In this document: piece by piece, positions 5,828-13,170 of the stretch
Position numbering within the stretch: the stretch's first letter is position 1
How the letters are laid out: every line of letters starts with the position of its first letter
NCBI GenBank assembly: GCA_965651595.1
Contig: CBFGTA010000042.1
Span: forward strand, 1-17,379
DNA length: 17,379 nucleotides
Source: CBFGTA01 sp965651595
Lineage (GTDB): Bacteria > Actinomycetota > Actinomycetes > S36-B12 > UBA10799
Direction of reading: 5' to 3'
Position numbers and translations under genes: made by a program
The notes under the pieces: model-generated
Told to the model about the DNA's origin: nothing
Databases searched by the model: none
Seen by the model: only the letters and a program-made list of their open reading frames with translations

Positions 5828-8590
5828 ATGGCCACTCGCACGTCTCGCTCGCAAACCTCCCGCGGTGGTTCTCGATCATCGAGCCGCAGCAGTTCCTCCC
5901 AGGCGCGAACCTCAAAGTCTGGCAACACGTCTTCGAGCCGAAGCGGCTCGGGCAGCCGCTCGCGCCGCTCCTCGTCGGCAGCCGCCCCGGGGGCGAAAAC
6001 TTCGCGGGGAACTTCCGCTGCCCGATCAGCCTCGGACAAGAGCGCCGACCGGTCACCGTTTGTGACGATTCTCGGGGCGATTGCAGTTGGTGTGGCGTTC
6101 GTGTGGTCGAAGTCGGCCACGATGACCGGCCACCTGGTGCGCCTGTTCGGCGGGGACCGCAACGAAGAATCCGTCCCCTCTCGGCGCGACAGCTACGGTT
6201 TCGCCCTTCTGGTCGGCGCCGTGGTCACCGCGGTCACGCTGTGGTTTGGCCTCGGGGGCGCCGTCGGCGGGCTGATCCCCTTCGTGACCACGAGCCTAGT
6301 TGGTTCGCTGGCCATGATCCTTCCGATCGTCCTGCTGGTGATGGCGGTCATGGTGCTGCGCACACCTGACTGGAGAGCCCCCCGATCGGTGACGATCGGC
6401 TGGATTATCCTCGGCCTCGGAGCCCTGGGCCTGTGGACGTGCGCGATGGGGGCCCCGCTGCCGAGCGACGGAGCCGAAGCTCTGCGTGGCGTCGGCGGCT
6501 GGGCGGGCTGGCTCATGACGGCGCCATTCGTTGCCCTGGTCGGCACCTTCCTCACCGGAGTCGCCACGGTCGTGCTTGTCGGCTGGGGTGCGTTGCTCGT
6601 CACTCGAACGCCACCATCGGAAGTCATCGCCTGGTTCCGGCAGATTTTGACTCCGCCGGCCGATTCCGTCGAGTACGTCGACGTTGACGCTGAATCACCG
6701 GTCACTAGCGCCACGGCAGGAGACGACACCTTCGTCGACTTGCGCGCCGACCGGGCCAGTGACGCCACTGGGCCCGTCGACTCCGCATCGACAACAGCGC
6801 CGTCGGGGACGCGCTCGATCGGCCAGACTGCTTCGTCGGGCTGGAACGGACTCAAGCGACGCTTCGGGTTCGGCAGCACTGTCGACGATCCGGAAACTCC
6901 GATCGAGGACCTCGTCGGCAACGAGCCGTTCGCGTCGGCAGTCGCTTCAGCGGCGACTATCGACGGCAAAGACTCGCCAGCCGTCGGCGACGACGGGCAG
7001 CCTGCCGGTCACGGGCCAACGATCGCCGAGTTCGCGACCGCCGAATCCGCCGGGTCTACCGCCGCGGCCAGCGAAGCGGCCGCTGATGGTGCCCGGCCCG
7101 AACAATTGCCACTGTCCGGCGACGTCATGTATGCGCTTCCCGGCCCGAAAATGCTCAAGACCGGCCCCATGCCACGCTCGGCGACGAAAGCCAACGAGAA
7201 GGTCGTCGCCGCCTTAACGAGCGTCCTGGAACAGTTCGAGATTGACGCTCGGGTCACTGGGTTCTCGCGCGGCCCCACGGTCACTCGCTACGAGGTCGAA
7301 CTCGGCCAAGGCGTCAAAGTCGAGCGGGTTACGGCGTTGAGCAAGAACATCGCCTACGCGGTGGCGAGCGCCGACGTGCGCATCCTGTCGCCCATTCCGG
7401 GCAAGTCAGCGATCGGCGTGGAGATCCCCAACGCCGACCGCGAACTCGTCAGCCTCGGCGACGTCCTGCGCAGTCCCGTGTCGACGTCGAGCCACCACCC
7501 GATGCTCGTGGGACTCGGCAAAGACGTCGAAGGCGGCTTCGTGGTGGCCAACTTGGCGAAGATGCCGCACCTGCTCGTCGCGGGAGCGACCGGCGCGGGC
7601 AAATCGAGTTGTATCAACTCACTCATCACGTCCGTCCTGATGCGTGCGACTCCAGATGACGTTCGCATGATCCTGATCGACCCCAAGCGCGTCGAGCTGA
7701 CCATCTACGAAGGCGTGCCGCACCTCATCACCCCCATCATCACCAACCCGAAGCGGGCCGCTGACGCTCTGGCCTGGGTGGTCAAAGAGATGGAGCAGCG
7801 CTACAACGACCTGTCCGACTACGGTTTCCGGCACATCGACGACTTCAACAAAGCGGTTCGCTCGCAGGCGATAGCGCCCCCGCCAGGCTCCGAACGCACT
7901 TTGGAGCCGTACCCATACCTGCTGGTCATCGTCGATGAACTCGCGGACTTGATGATGGTGGCGCCGCGCGACGTGGAAGACGCCATCGTGCGAATCACCC
8001 AACTCGCGCGCGCGGCCGGGATCCACCTCGTCCTGGCGACTCAACGCCCGAGCGTCGACGTCGTGACCGGGTTGATTAAGGCGAACGTGCCGAGCCGCCT
8101 GGCGTTCGCCACGTCGAGCCTGGCCGACAGTCGGGTGATCTTGGATCAGCCCGGCGCCGAAAAGCTCGTCGGTCAAGGCGACGGACTGTTTCTGCCGATG
8201 GGTATGAGTAAACCCATCCGGGTCCAGGGCGCGTTCGTGTCGGAAGTGGAGATCCGCCAGATCGTGGCGCACTGCAAGAAGCAACTCGACCCGGAGTACC
8301 GCGAGGACGTCCTCAGCGTCGCCGGGCCGTCGATGGTGGCGGCCGAAGACATCGGCGACGACCTCGATGTGCTCCTGCAAGCCGCCGAACTCGTCGTGTC
8401 GACTCAGTTCGGTTCGACGTCGATGCTGCAGCGCAAACTGAAAGTCGGTTTCGCTAAAGCTGGGCGGCTGATGGACTTGATGGAGTCGCGCGGAATCGTC
8501 GGGCCGTCCGAAGGGTCGAAGGCTCGTGAAGTGCTCGTCACCCCCGACGACCTTCCGGCTGTCCTGGCCGACTTGAGGGGCGGGCACTGA
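5828..8590 (+). CDS. ftsK: FtsK/SpoIIIE DNA translocase
   Basis: This 920-residue membrane-anchored, ATP-driven DNA pump clears and resolves chromosome termini at the division septum. Residues 1-75 are a low-complexity Ser/Arg/Thr tail. Several membrane spans lie within about residues 76-260 (starting FVTILGAIAVG), followed by an acidic, Ala/Ser/Thr-rich linker to about residue 420. The motor follows: an alpha domain around NEKVVAALTSVLEQFEI, Walker A GATGAGKS (586-593, K592) and Walker B LLVIVDE (D703, E704), with the ATQRPSVDVVTGLIKAN segment afterwards. The last 65 residues (STSMLQRKLKVGFAKAGRLM onward) are the gamma winged helix that reads KOPS-type sites. It is complete, and its linker is shorter than in E. 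coli. The start is set by the TAGTGT box 6 nt upstream. Confidence 0.96.
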   Translation: MATRTSRSQTSRGGSRSSSRSSSSQARTSKSGNTSSSRSGSGSRSRRSSSAAAPGAKTSRGTSAARSASDKSADRSPFVTILGAIAVGVAFVWSKSATMTGHLVRLFGGDRNEESVPSRRDSYGFALLVGAVVTAVTLWFGLGGAVGGLIPFVTTSLVGSLAMILPIVLLVMAVMVLRTPDWRAPRSVTIGWIILGLGALGLWTCAMGAPLPSDGAEALRGVGGWAGWLMTAPFVALVGTFLTGVATVVLVGWGALLVTRTPPSEVIAWFRQILTPPADSVEYVDVDAESPVTSATAGDDTFVDLRADRASDATGPVDSASTTAPSGTRSIGQTASSGWNGLKRRFGFGSTVDDPETPIEDLVGNEPFASAVASAATIDGKDSPAVGDDGQPAGHGPTIAEFATAESAGSTAAASEAAADGARPEQLPLSGDVMYALPGPKMLKTGPMPRSATKANEKVVAALTSVLEQFEIDARVTGFSRGPTVTRYEVELGQGVKVERVTALSKNIAYAVASADVRILSPIPGKSAIGVEIPNADRELVSLGDVLRSPVSTSSHHPMLVGLGKDVEGGFVVANLAKMPHLLVAGATGAGKSSCINSLITSVLMRATPDDVRMILIDPKRVELTIYEGVPHLITPIITNPKRAADALAWVVKEMEQRYNDLSDYGFRHIDDFNKAVRSQAIAPPPGSERTLEPYPYLLVIVDELADLMMVAPRDVEDAIVRITQLARAAGIHLVLATQRPSVDVVTGLIKANVPSRLAFATSSLADSRVILDQPGAEKLVGQGDGLFLPMGMSKPIRVQGAFVSEVEIRQIVAHCKKQLDPEYREDVLSVAGPSMVAAEDIGDDLDVLLQAAELVVSTQFGSTSMLQRKLKVGFAKAGRLMDLMESRGIVGPSEGSKAREVLVTPDDLPAVLADLRGGH

Positions 8591-8639
8591 GGCCCGTGGG
8601 CCGGATCGGTCAGTGGGCGACATCGGTGGTGCCGGGTCG

Positions 8640-8645
8640 TAGGCT
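8640..8645 (+). promoter_or_regulatory. -10 box of rimO, leaderless spacing
   Basis: TAGGCT lies 6 nt before the rimO ATG. GCGACA at 8617-8622, 17 bp upstream, matches the last four bases of TTGACA and could be the -35. Confidence 0.7.
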
Positions 8646-8651
8646 GAGACC

Positions 8652-10037
8652 ATGACTTCCCCCGGCCTCTCAGTCGCGATGGTGACTTTGGGGTGCGCGC
8701 GCAATGACGTCGACAGTGAAGAGCTAGCCGGGCGCCTACAGCAGGCCGGATGGGCACTAGCCGACGACCCCGACACAGCCGACGCAGTCGTCGTCAACAC
8801 GTGCGGATTTGTCGAAGCGGCCAAACAGGACTCGATCGACACGATTCTCGAACTCGCCGGAGACGCTCAGCGCCCCGTCGTGGCGGTCGGGTGTCTGGCC
8901 GAGCGCTATGGCAAGCAACTCGCCGCAGAACTCCCCGAGGCTGCTGCCGTTCTCGGGTTCGACTCGTACGAAACCATGGCCGACACCTTGGCCGGAATCA
9001 TCAACGGGGAGCGGCCCGAATCTCACGTACCGATCGATCGGCGATCTCTGTTGCCCATCTCACCGGTTGACCGTGAGGCGGCAGCCGCGTCCACGCCCGG
9101 GCACGCCAACCTGCGGGTTCGGCTCGAGTCCGGCCCTGTCGCTCCACTCAAGATTGCTTCAGGCTGCGACCGCCGCTGTTCCTTCTGCGCCATCCCCAGG
9201 TTTCGCGGCGCGTTCCAGAGCCGCCGACCTGCCGATATCCTGCGCGAGGCCAACAGCCTCGTCGAGTCGGGCGTGCGCGAACTGAACCTAGTGAGCGAAA
9301 ACTCCACCTCGTACGGAAAGGACCTCGGCGACCTGCGACTGCTCGAGAGCCTGTTGCCCGCCCTCGGGGGACTCCACCCGGACATGCGTGTGCGGGCGGT
9401 GTACCTGCAACCAGCCGAGATGCGTCCAGGACTCGTCGAAGTGATGGCCGACACTGCGGGCGTCGCGCCCTACTTCGACCTCTCCTTTCAGCACGCGAGC
9501 CCCCGTATCCTGCGAGCCATGCGTCGGTTCGGGGGAACCGACGACTTCCTCGCACTGATCGACCAGATTCGCGCGGCCTGCCCGACAGCGGGACTGCGGA
9601 CCAACGTGATCGTTGGATTCCCCGGCGAGACCGACGACGACTTCTCCGAACTCGTTGACTTCGTGGAGCGGGCCGAGTTCGACGCAGTCGGAGTGTTCGG
9701 CTACTCCGACGAGGACGAAACCGAGGCGCTGAGGTTGGCGGACAAGTTGCCGAGTTCGGTGATCGCCGATCGCGTGGACCACATGATGATGGTGGCCGAG
9801 GCAGTGATGAACGAGCGCGCAGCCGAGCGGGTCGGGCAGAGTGTTTCTGTGCTGGTTGAACAGAAGGACGGGACGACTGCGCGGGGGCGTGCGCTTCACC
9901 AAGGCCCCGACGACGGTGACGTGACCGTCACCGTCACCGTACCCGTGGCTGTCGGCGACGTCGTCGAGGCCGTCGTTGACGAGGCCGTGGGCGTCGACCT
10001 AGAGGCGACGGCCGTGGCGGCCGGGGAGAGCCAGTGA
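8652..10037 (+). CDS. rimO: Ribosomal protein uS12 methylthiotransferase RimO
   Basis: RimO is a radical-SAM enzyme with two 4Fe-4S clusters that adds a methylthio group to the conserved aspartate of ribosomal protein S12. The 461-residue product has the N-terminal cluster cysteines C15 (TLGCARN), C51 (VVNTCGF) and C81 (AVGCLAE), and the radical-SAM triad C172/C176/C179 in SGCDRRCSFCAIP. It also has NVIVGFPGETD and a short C-terminal TRAM-like domain from about residue 390. TLGCARN with CAIPRFRG fits RimO rather than MiaB; the separate gene at 13728 is MiaB. Translation should start on a leaderless message. The stop overlaps a GTG small ORF (GTGA), which in turn overlaps pgsA. Confidence 0.95.
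   Translation: MTSPGLSVAMVTLGCARNDVDSEELAGRLQQAGWALADDPDTADAVVVNTCGFVEAAKQDSIDTILELAGDAQRPVVAVGCLAERYGKQLAAELPEAAAVLGFDSYETMADTLAGIINGERPESHVPIDRRSLLPISPVDREAAAASTPGHANLRVRLESGPVAPLKIASGCDRRCSFCAIPRFRGAFQSRRPADILREANSLVESGVRELNLVSENSTSYGKDLGDLRLLESLLPALGGLHPDMRVRAVYLQPAEMRPGLVEVMADTAGVAPYFDLSFQHASPRILRAMRRFGGTDDFLALIDQIRAACPTAGLRTNVIVGFPGETDDDFSELVDFVERAEFDAVGVFGYSDEDETEALRLADKLPSSVIADRVDHMMMVAEAVMNERAAERVGQSVSVLVEQKDGTTARGRALHQGPDDGDVTVTVTVPVAVGDVVEAVVDEAVGVDLEATAVAAGESQ
9912..9935. repeat. Perfect 10-bp hairpin inside the 3' part of rimO
   Basis: GACGGTGACG, loop TGAC, CGTCACCGTC. It falls in the codons for an Asp/Val/Thr run (DGDVTVTVTVPV), so repeated GAC/GTC/ACC codons explain it at least in part. 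It is not placed to act as a terminator of rimO, whose stop is 100 bp away. Confidence 0.45.
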
Positions 10038-10132
10038 GCACGCCCCACCGGCCGGGCGAGAGTTCGGTAACCGACAGCGACCACCGCGGCAGGTCGCGCA
10101 CCCCGTTGAACGGGTCGGTGCGTTCGTCGTGA
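10034..10132 (+). CDS. Candidate 32-aa small ORF bridging rimO and pgsA
   Basis: A GTG start overlaps the rimO stop (GTGA, 10034-10037) and the TGA stop overlaps the pgsA start (GTGA, 10129-10132), so the frame fills the gap exactly. A GGGGAG ribosome site lies a few bases before its GTG, whereas pgsA itself has neither a ribosome site nor a TANNNT box. By my count 29 of 32 codons end in G or C, against 22 of 32 third positions in the pgsA frame, so it looks coding. The product (beginning MSTPHRPGESS) is polar, Ser/Arg-rich and without a recognisable domain. Either it is a translational-coupling leader peptide, or it is the disordered N-terminal tail of PgsA split off by a frameshift or a base-calling error. 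Confidence 0.45.
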   Translation: MSTPHRPGESSVTDSDHRGRSRTPLNGSVRSS

Positions 10133-10719
10133 ACGTTCCCAACGCCCTCACAGTTCTGAGATTGATTCTGGTGGTGCCGTTCGCCTACCTGTTGTTCGCC
10201 CACGGCACCGAAACCTGGGCTCAAGTGTGGGCGGCGGTCATCTTCGTTGTGGCGTCAGCAACCGACTTCGCCGACGGAGCTCTGGCGCGCAAGTACGACC
10301 TGGTGACGAGTTTTGGCAAGATCGCTGACCCCATCGCCGACAAGGCGTTGACCGGCGTGGCGTTCCTGGGTTTGAGCTACCTGGGGTTGCTGCCGTGGTG
10401 GATCACAATCGTGATGATCGTTCGGGAAGTGTGGGTCACCCTCGTCCGGTTCCGCGTCATTCGCTACGGAGTGATCCCAGCTAGCCGCGGCGGCAAACTC
10501 AAGACTGTGCTGCAAATCTTGGCGATCCTGCTGTTCCTGGTGCCGCTCAGTGGCGCGTGGGTCGACATTCGTTGGCTCGTCATGGGTGCCGCGGTGGTGG
10601 TGGCGTTGGTGACGGCAGTTGATTACACAGTGCAGGCCGTCACCTTGCGCCGCCGGGTCGTCGCCGAGCGCGCCGACGGCCGAACACCAGCGGCGGAGAG
10701 CACCTCGGAATCGGCATGA
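10129..10719 (+). CDS. pgsA: CDP-diacylglycerol-glycerol-3-phosphate 3-phosphatidyltransferase
   Basis: This is an integral membrane CDP-alcohol phosphotransferase making phosphatidylglycerol phosphate, the precursor of phosphatidylglycerol and cardiolipin. The 196-residue product carries the full signature D-x2-DG-x2-AR-x8-G-x3-D-x3-D: D46, D49, G50, A53, R54, G63, D67 and D71. It has about five to six hydrophobic spans and a charged C-terminal tail. NVPNALTVLRL at the N-terminus is typical and fixes the GTG at 10129. Upstream the frame has no start codon, and there is no ribosome site, so reinitiation after the overlapping small ORF is the likeliest way it is translated. Position and sequence match mycobacterial pgsA3-type genes. 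The exact alcohol acceptor is inferred from context. The stop overlaps the cinA start (ATGA). Confidence 0.92.
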   Translation: MNVPNALTVLRLILVVPFAYLLFAHGTETWAQVWAAVIFVVASATDFADGALARKYDLVTSFGKIADPIADKALTGVAFLGLSYLGLLPWWITIVMIVREVWVTLVRFRVIRYGVIPASRGGKLKTVLQILAILLFLVPLSGAWVDIRWLVMGAAVVVALVTAVDYTVQAVTLRRRVVAERADGRTPAAESTSESA

Positions 10720-11282
10720 TTGCTCTGTCCGCCAGCGAGGACGTGCGAGTAACCCTTGAAAAGGACGCGCGAGCAATTGTTGACCTGGGCCGGAAACGGG
10801 GCCTGACTGTGGCGTGCGCCGAATCACTCACTGGGGGCCTCGTGTGCGACGCGCTCGTTCGGGTGCCAGGGGCATCTCGTGTGTTGAACGGCGGAATCGT
10901 CGCCTACGCAACAGTGTCCAAAGAGACGGTATTGGGGGTTCCGCGCGAAGTGTTGGCCGATCACGGCCCAGTTCATTCGGTCACTGCTGCCGCCATGGCG
11001 AAGGCGGCCGCCGATAAGTTCTCCGCCGATCTCGGCTGCGCGACTACTGGCGTTGCGGGGCCGGAGCCCCAGGACGGTGTGGCCGTGGGGACAGTCTTCG
11101 TGGCGGTGTGGTCGGCGGCTCTCGCGACCAGCGTCGACCGGCGGGACCGGCCAGATCTCTCCACCGTGGTGGAATATCACTTCACCGGGGTCAGGTCGAA
11201 CGTCCGGCTCGCAGCAGTGGCGGCAGTATTGAACTTGCTGAGGGTGTCCCTGGAACAAAATCCCGACCACAATAGGGGGTAG
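10716..11282 (+). CDS. cinA: CinA C-terminal-type nicotinamide-nucleotide amidase (PncC)
   Basis: The 188-residue single-domain protein corresponds to the CinA C-terminal/PncC amidase, which deamidates nicotinamide mononucleotide to nicotinate mononucleotide for NAD recycling. Visible family motifs are AESLTGGL with the probable nucleophile S37, VLNGGIVAYATVSKETVLGV, and TTGVAGP followed by GVAVGTVFVAV. The N-terminal MoaB-like (COG1058) half of full-length CinA is absent, as is usual for stand-alone actinobacterial copies. The loop after AGP is EPQD instead of the commoner GGG/GTPEKP form, but the fold signature is intact. The ATG overlaps the pgsA stop by 4 bp, so the two are co-translated. 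It lies next to a clgR-like gene and near recA, as in many actinobacteria. Confidence 0.9.
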   Translation: MIALSASEDVRVTLEKDARAIVDLGRKRGLTVACAESLTGGLVCDALVRVPGASRVLNGGIVAYATVSKETVLGVPREVLADHGPVHSVTAAAMAKAAADKFSADLGCATTGVAGPEPQDGVAVGTVFVAVWSAALATSVDRRDRPDLSTVVEYHFTGVRSNVRLAAVAAVLNLLRVSLEQNPDHNRG

Positions 11283-11288
11283 GCTGAG

Positions 11289-11294
11289 TACACT
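11289..11294 (+). promoter_or_regulatory. Candidate -10 box of the clgR-like gene
   Basis: TACACT would start transcription near 11301 and leave a leader of about 20 nt containing the ribosome site. A second hexamer, TAGGCT at 11280-11285, is an alternative. I see no CGC-N5-GCG ClgR-type site in the upstream bases. Confidence 0.4.
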
Positions 11295-11309
11295 ACGGGG
11301 GACGTTGAA

Positions 11310-11314
11310 GGAGG
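11310..11314 (+). promoter_or_regulatory. Ribosome binding site of the clgR-like gene
   Basis: A GGAGG core within AAGGAGG, 5 nt before the GTG at 11320. It is one of the few strong Shine-Dalgarno sequences in the window and rules out the TTG at 11305. Confidence 0.75.
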
Positions 11315-11319
11315 TGCCC

Positions 11320-11592
11320 GTGATCGTCCTGAGGTCTGTGATCGGTGATGAGTTGCGGCGCAAGCGGCTCGAGCAAGGGCGCACGCTGCGGGATGTCTCA
11401 GCGGCTGCCCGCGTGTCATTGGGGTACTTGTCAGAAGTCGAGCGCGGGCAGAAAGAAGCCTCAAGCGAACTGATCGCCGCGATTTGCGGAGCCCTGGAAG
11501 TGCCGCTGTCGGAAGTGCTCGTGTCGGTCACGTCGAAGGTGGCTGACTTTGAAATCCTGCCCGAGGAATCGTCCTCTGCGGCTCTCAACTAG
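11320..11592 (+). CDS. clgR: ClgR-like XRE-family transcriptional regulator
   Basis: The 90-residue product is almost entirely one helix-turn-helix domain (about residues 6-62). It includes QGRTLRDVSAAARVSLGYLS and EVERGQKEASSELIAAICGA, which closely match the ClgR signature as I remember it. ClgR activates clp protease genes and some repair and stress genes in actinobacteria, and its own level is often controlled by Clp degradation. The C-terminus ends SSSAALN; the AA near the end is reminiscent of, but not the same as, the AA degron seen in other ClgR proteins. The GTG at 11320 is chosen for the GGAGG 5 nt before it; a TTG at 11305 lies upstream but would place the ribosome site inside the gene. 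It is slightly shorter than mycobacterial ClgR. Confidence 0.85.
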   Translation: MIVLRSVIGDELRRKRLEQGRTLRDVSAAARVSLGYLSEVERGQKEASSELIAAICGALEVPLSEVLVSVTSKVADFEILPEESSSAALN

Positions 11593-11662
11593 TGCGACTC
11601 GTGCCACCGAGCGCCAGCGTCAGCCCCACTGTCACCGCGACACCTACCGCGGGCAGCTAGCA

Positions 11663-11857
11663 ATGCGGCAGACGGAACTCTGGGAGCGCCTCGCGACGGC
11701 CGTAGGTGCCGGTTACGTTGATTCCTGGGCACAAGACCACGTCATCGCCGAACTCGACGGTCAGACCGTGCGGGAAGCGTTGAAGTCTGGCTGGGACGCC
11801 CGCTCAGTGTGGCTGGCCGTGTACCGGCATCTCGAACTCCCGCCTACTTTTCGCTAA
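11663..11857 (+). CDS. DUF3046 family protein (64 aa)
   Basis: This small protein of unknown function almost always sits just upstream of recA in actinobacteria. The sequence carries the recognisable family pattern: a start MRQTELWERLA, SWAQDHVIAELDGQTV, ALKSGWDARSVWLAVY and a short tail. It is rich in Trp and likely all-helical, with no signal or membrane span. I chose the ATG at 11663 because family members begin at this point. The frame is open back to 11549, but that part overlaps the clgR-like gene and reads as arginine-rich noise. No strong ribosome site is seen. The gap of 70 nt from the clgR-like gene suggests a shared transcript. Confidence 0.88.
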   Translation: MRQTELWERLATAVGAGYVDSWAQDHVIAELDGQTVREALKSGWDARSVWLAVYRHLELPPTFR

Positions 11858-11875
11858 CCATTCCCGCGCGCCGAC

Positions 11876-11904
11876 TTGATCGAACAGGTGTTCGATTGTA
11901 GTGT
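11876..11904 (+). promoter_or_regulatory. recA promoter
   Basis: TTGATC at 11876-11881 and TAGTGT at 11899-11904 are separated by 17 bp, a good sigma-70-type promoter. The SOS box lies across the -35 end and most of the spacer. The transcript would begin near 11911, giving a leader of roughly 127 nt before the recA ATG. Confidence 0.7.
11880..11895. promoter_or_regulatory. LexA-binding SOS box
   Basis: TCGAACAGGTGTTCGA is a perfect match to the actinobacterial/Bacillus-type SOS operator TCGAAC-N4-GTTCGA, with one further palindromic base pair on each side (11879-11896). It overlaps the recA promoter, so LexA bound here would block RNA polymerase. Confidence 0.93.
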
Positions 11905-12037
11905 CGCTCCTGTAGGTCCAGCGTCCGGGTCTATCCACAACTCCAGACGCCAGAACTCACAGATGTCCGAGTCCAATCGTAGGGTGCACAGGAAGTACCC
12001 CAAGGTCACGAGGGTGTCCGACGAAATGAGGAGAAAC

Positions 12038-13117
12038 ATGGCGAGGAATGCGGTTTCGGGTCGGGAGTCAGCGCTAGATGCGGCACTGGCCCAGATTGAG
12101 AAGAACTTCGGTAAAGGGTCCGTCATGCGTCTAGGTGACGAGTCCCGTCCGCCTGTCGCCGTCATTCCCACCGGCGCCATCGCCCTGGACGTAGCCCTGG
12201 GTATTGGCGGCTTGCCGCGCGGCCGCGTTGTTGAAATCTACGGGCCGGAATCTTCGGGCAAGACGACTGTCGCCTTACACGCGATCGCCAGTGCGCAAGC
12301 GAATGGCGGAACGGCGGCATTCATCGATGCCGAACACGCACTCGATCCCGAGTATGCGCGCAAACTTGGGGTCGACATCGATGCGTTGCTAGTCAGTCAG
12401 CCCGATACGGGTGAGCAGGCCCTCGAGATTGCGGACATGCTCGTGCGTTCCGGGGCACTTGATCTGATCGTCATCGACTCGGTAGCGGCTCTCGTGCCGA
12501 AGGCCGAGATCGAAGGCGACATGGGTGACAGTCACGTCGGCCTCCAGGCGCGACTCATGAGCCAGGCGTTGCGCAAGATGACGGGCGCACTCCACGGTGC
12601 GGGCACTACCGCCATCTTCATCAACCAGTTACGCGAGAAGATCGGAGTGATGTTCGGTTCACCCGAGACCACGACCGGCGGCAAGGCCCTGAAGTTTTAT
12701 TCGTCTGTCCGCCTTGACGTACGTCGAATCGAGACACTCAAAGATGGCACCGTGGCGGTCGGCAACCGGACGCGCGTCAAAGTGGTTAAAAACAAGATGG
12801 CGCCGCCGTTCAAGCAAGCCGAATTCGACATTGTGTACGGCGAGGGAATCTCCCGCGAAGGCAGCCTGATCGATATGGGCGTAGAGCACGGCTTCATCCG
12901 CAAGTCCGGCGCCTGGTACACCTACGAGGGCGATCAACTCGGTCAGGGCAAAGAGAACGCGCGCACGTTCCTGCGCGACAATCCGGACCTCGCGCTCGAG
13001 GTGGAAGACAAGATCAAAGAGAAGTTGGGCATCGGTCAGGCGCCTGAACCTCTGGAAGAGGTCGACCTGTCCGACGACAGGGTGATGGCCGACGGTGGGC
13101 CGCCGCTGTCGTCCTGA
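12038..13117 (+). CDS. recA: Recombinase RecA
   Basis: RecA forms filaments on single-stranded DNA, catalyses strand exchange and triggers LexA self-cleavage. The 359-residue product is complete and has no intein, unlike M. tuberculosis RecA. It shows the N-terminal helix (ALDAALAQIEKNFGKGSVMR), Walker A GPESSGKT (residues 69-76, K75), Walker B LIVIDS (D147), the L1 region EGDMGDSHVGLQARLMSQAL, FINQLREKIG, the L2 region GSPETTTGGKALKFY, and an acidic C-terminal tail (LEEVDLSDDRV). The ATG at 12038 has a GAGGAGA ribosome site 5 nt upstream. An in-frame ATG at 12026 and a longer open frame exist but lack support and use AGG/AGA codons unlike the gene body. LexA control is indicated by the SOS box at 11880. 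Confidence 0.98.
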   Translation: MARNAVSGRESALDAALAQIEKNFGKGSVMRLGDESRPPVAVIPTGAIALDVALGIGGLPRGRVVEIYGPESSGKTTVALHAIASAQANGGTAAFIDAEHALDPEYARKLGVDIDALLVSQPDTGEQALEIADMLVRSGALDLIVIDSVAALVPKAEIEGDMGDSHVGLQARLMSQALRKMTGALHGAGTTAIFINQLREKIGVMFGSPETTTGGKALKFYSSVRLDVRRIETLKDGTVAVGNRTRVKVVKNKMAPPFKQAEFDIVYGEGISREGSLIDMGVEHGFIRKSGAWYTYEGDQLGQGKENARTFLRDNPDLALEVEDKIKEKLGIGQAPEPLEEVDLSDDRVMADGGPPLSS

Positions 13118-13170
13118 CAGTGACGCGCACCCAGCGACCACCCAACACCCAATACCTCTAGGGGCGACCA

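Noticed and set aside
7619..8842. 407-codon minus-strand open frame opposite ftsK and the start of rimO
   Set aside because: It is rich in His/Arg/Asp, has no domain and runs across two well-defined genes, so it is a GC-bias shadow.
11876..12037. RecA N-terminal extension from 11876 or 11963
   Set aside because: It contains the SOS box and promoter, has no ribosome site and uses AGG/AGA codons. The ATG at 12038 has a strong ribosome site and the family N-terminus.
12038..13117. Intein in recA
   Set aside because: The 359-residue frame is continuous through all RecA motifs with no insertion.
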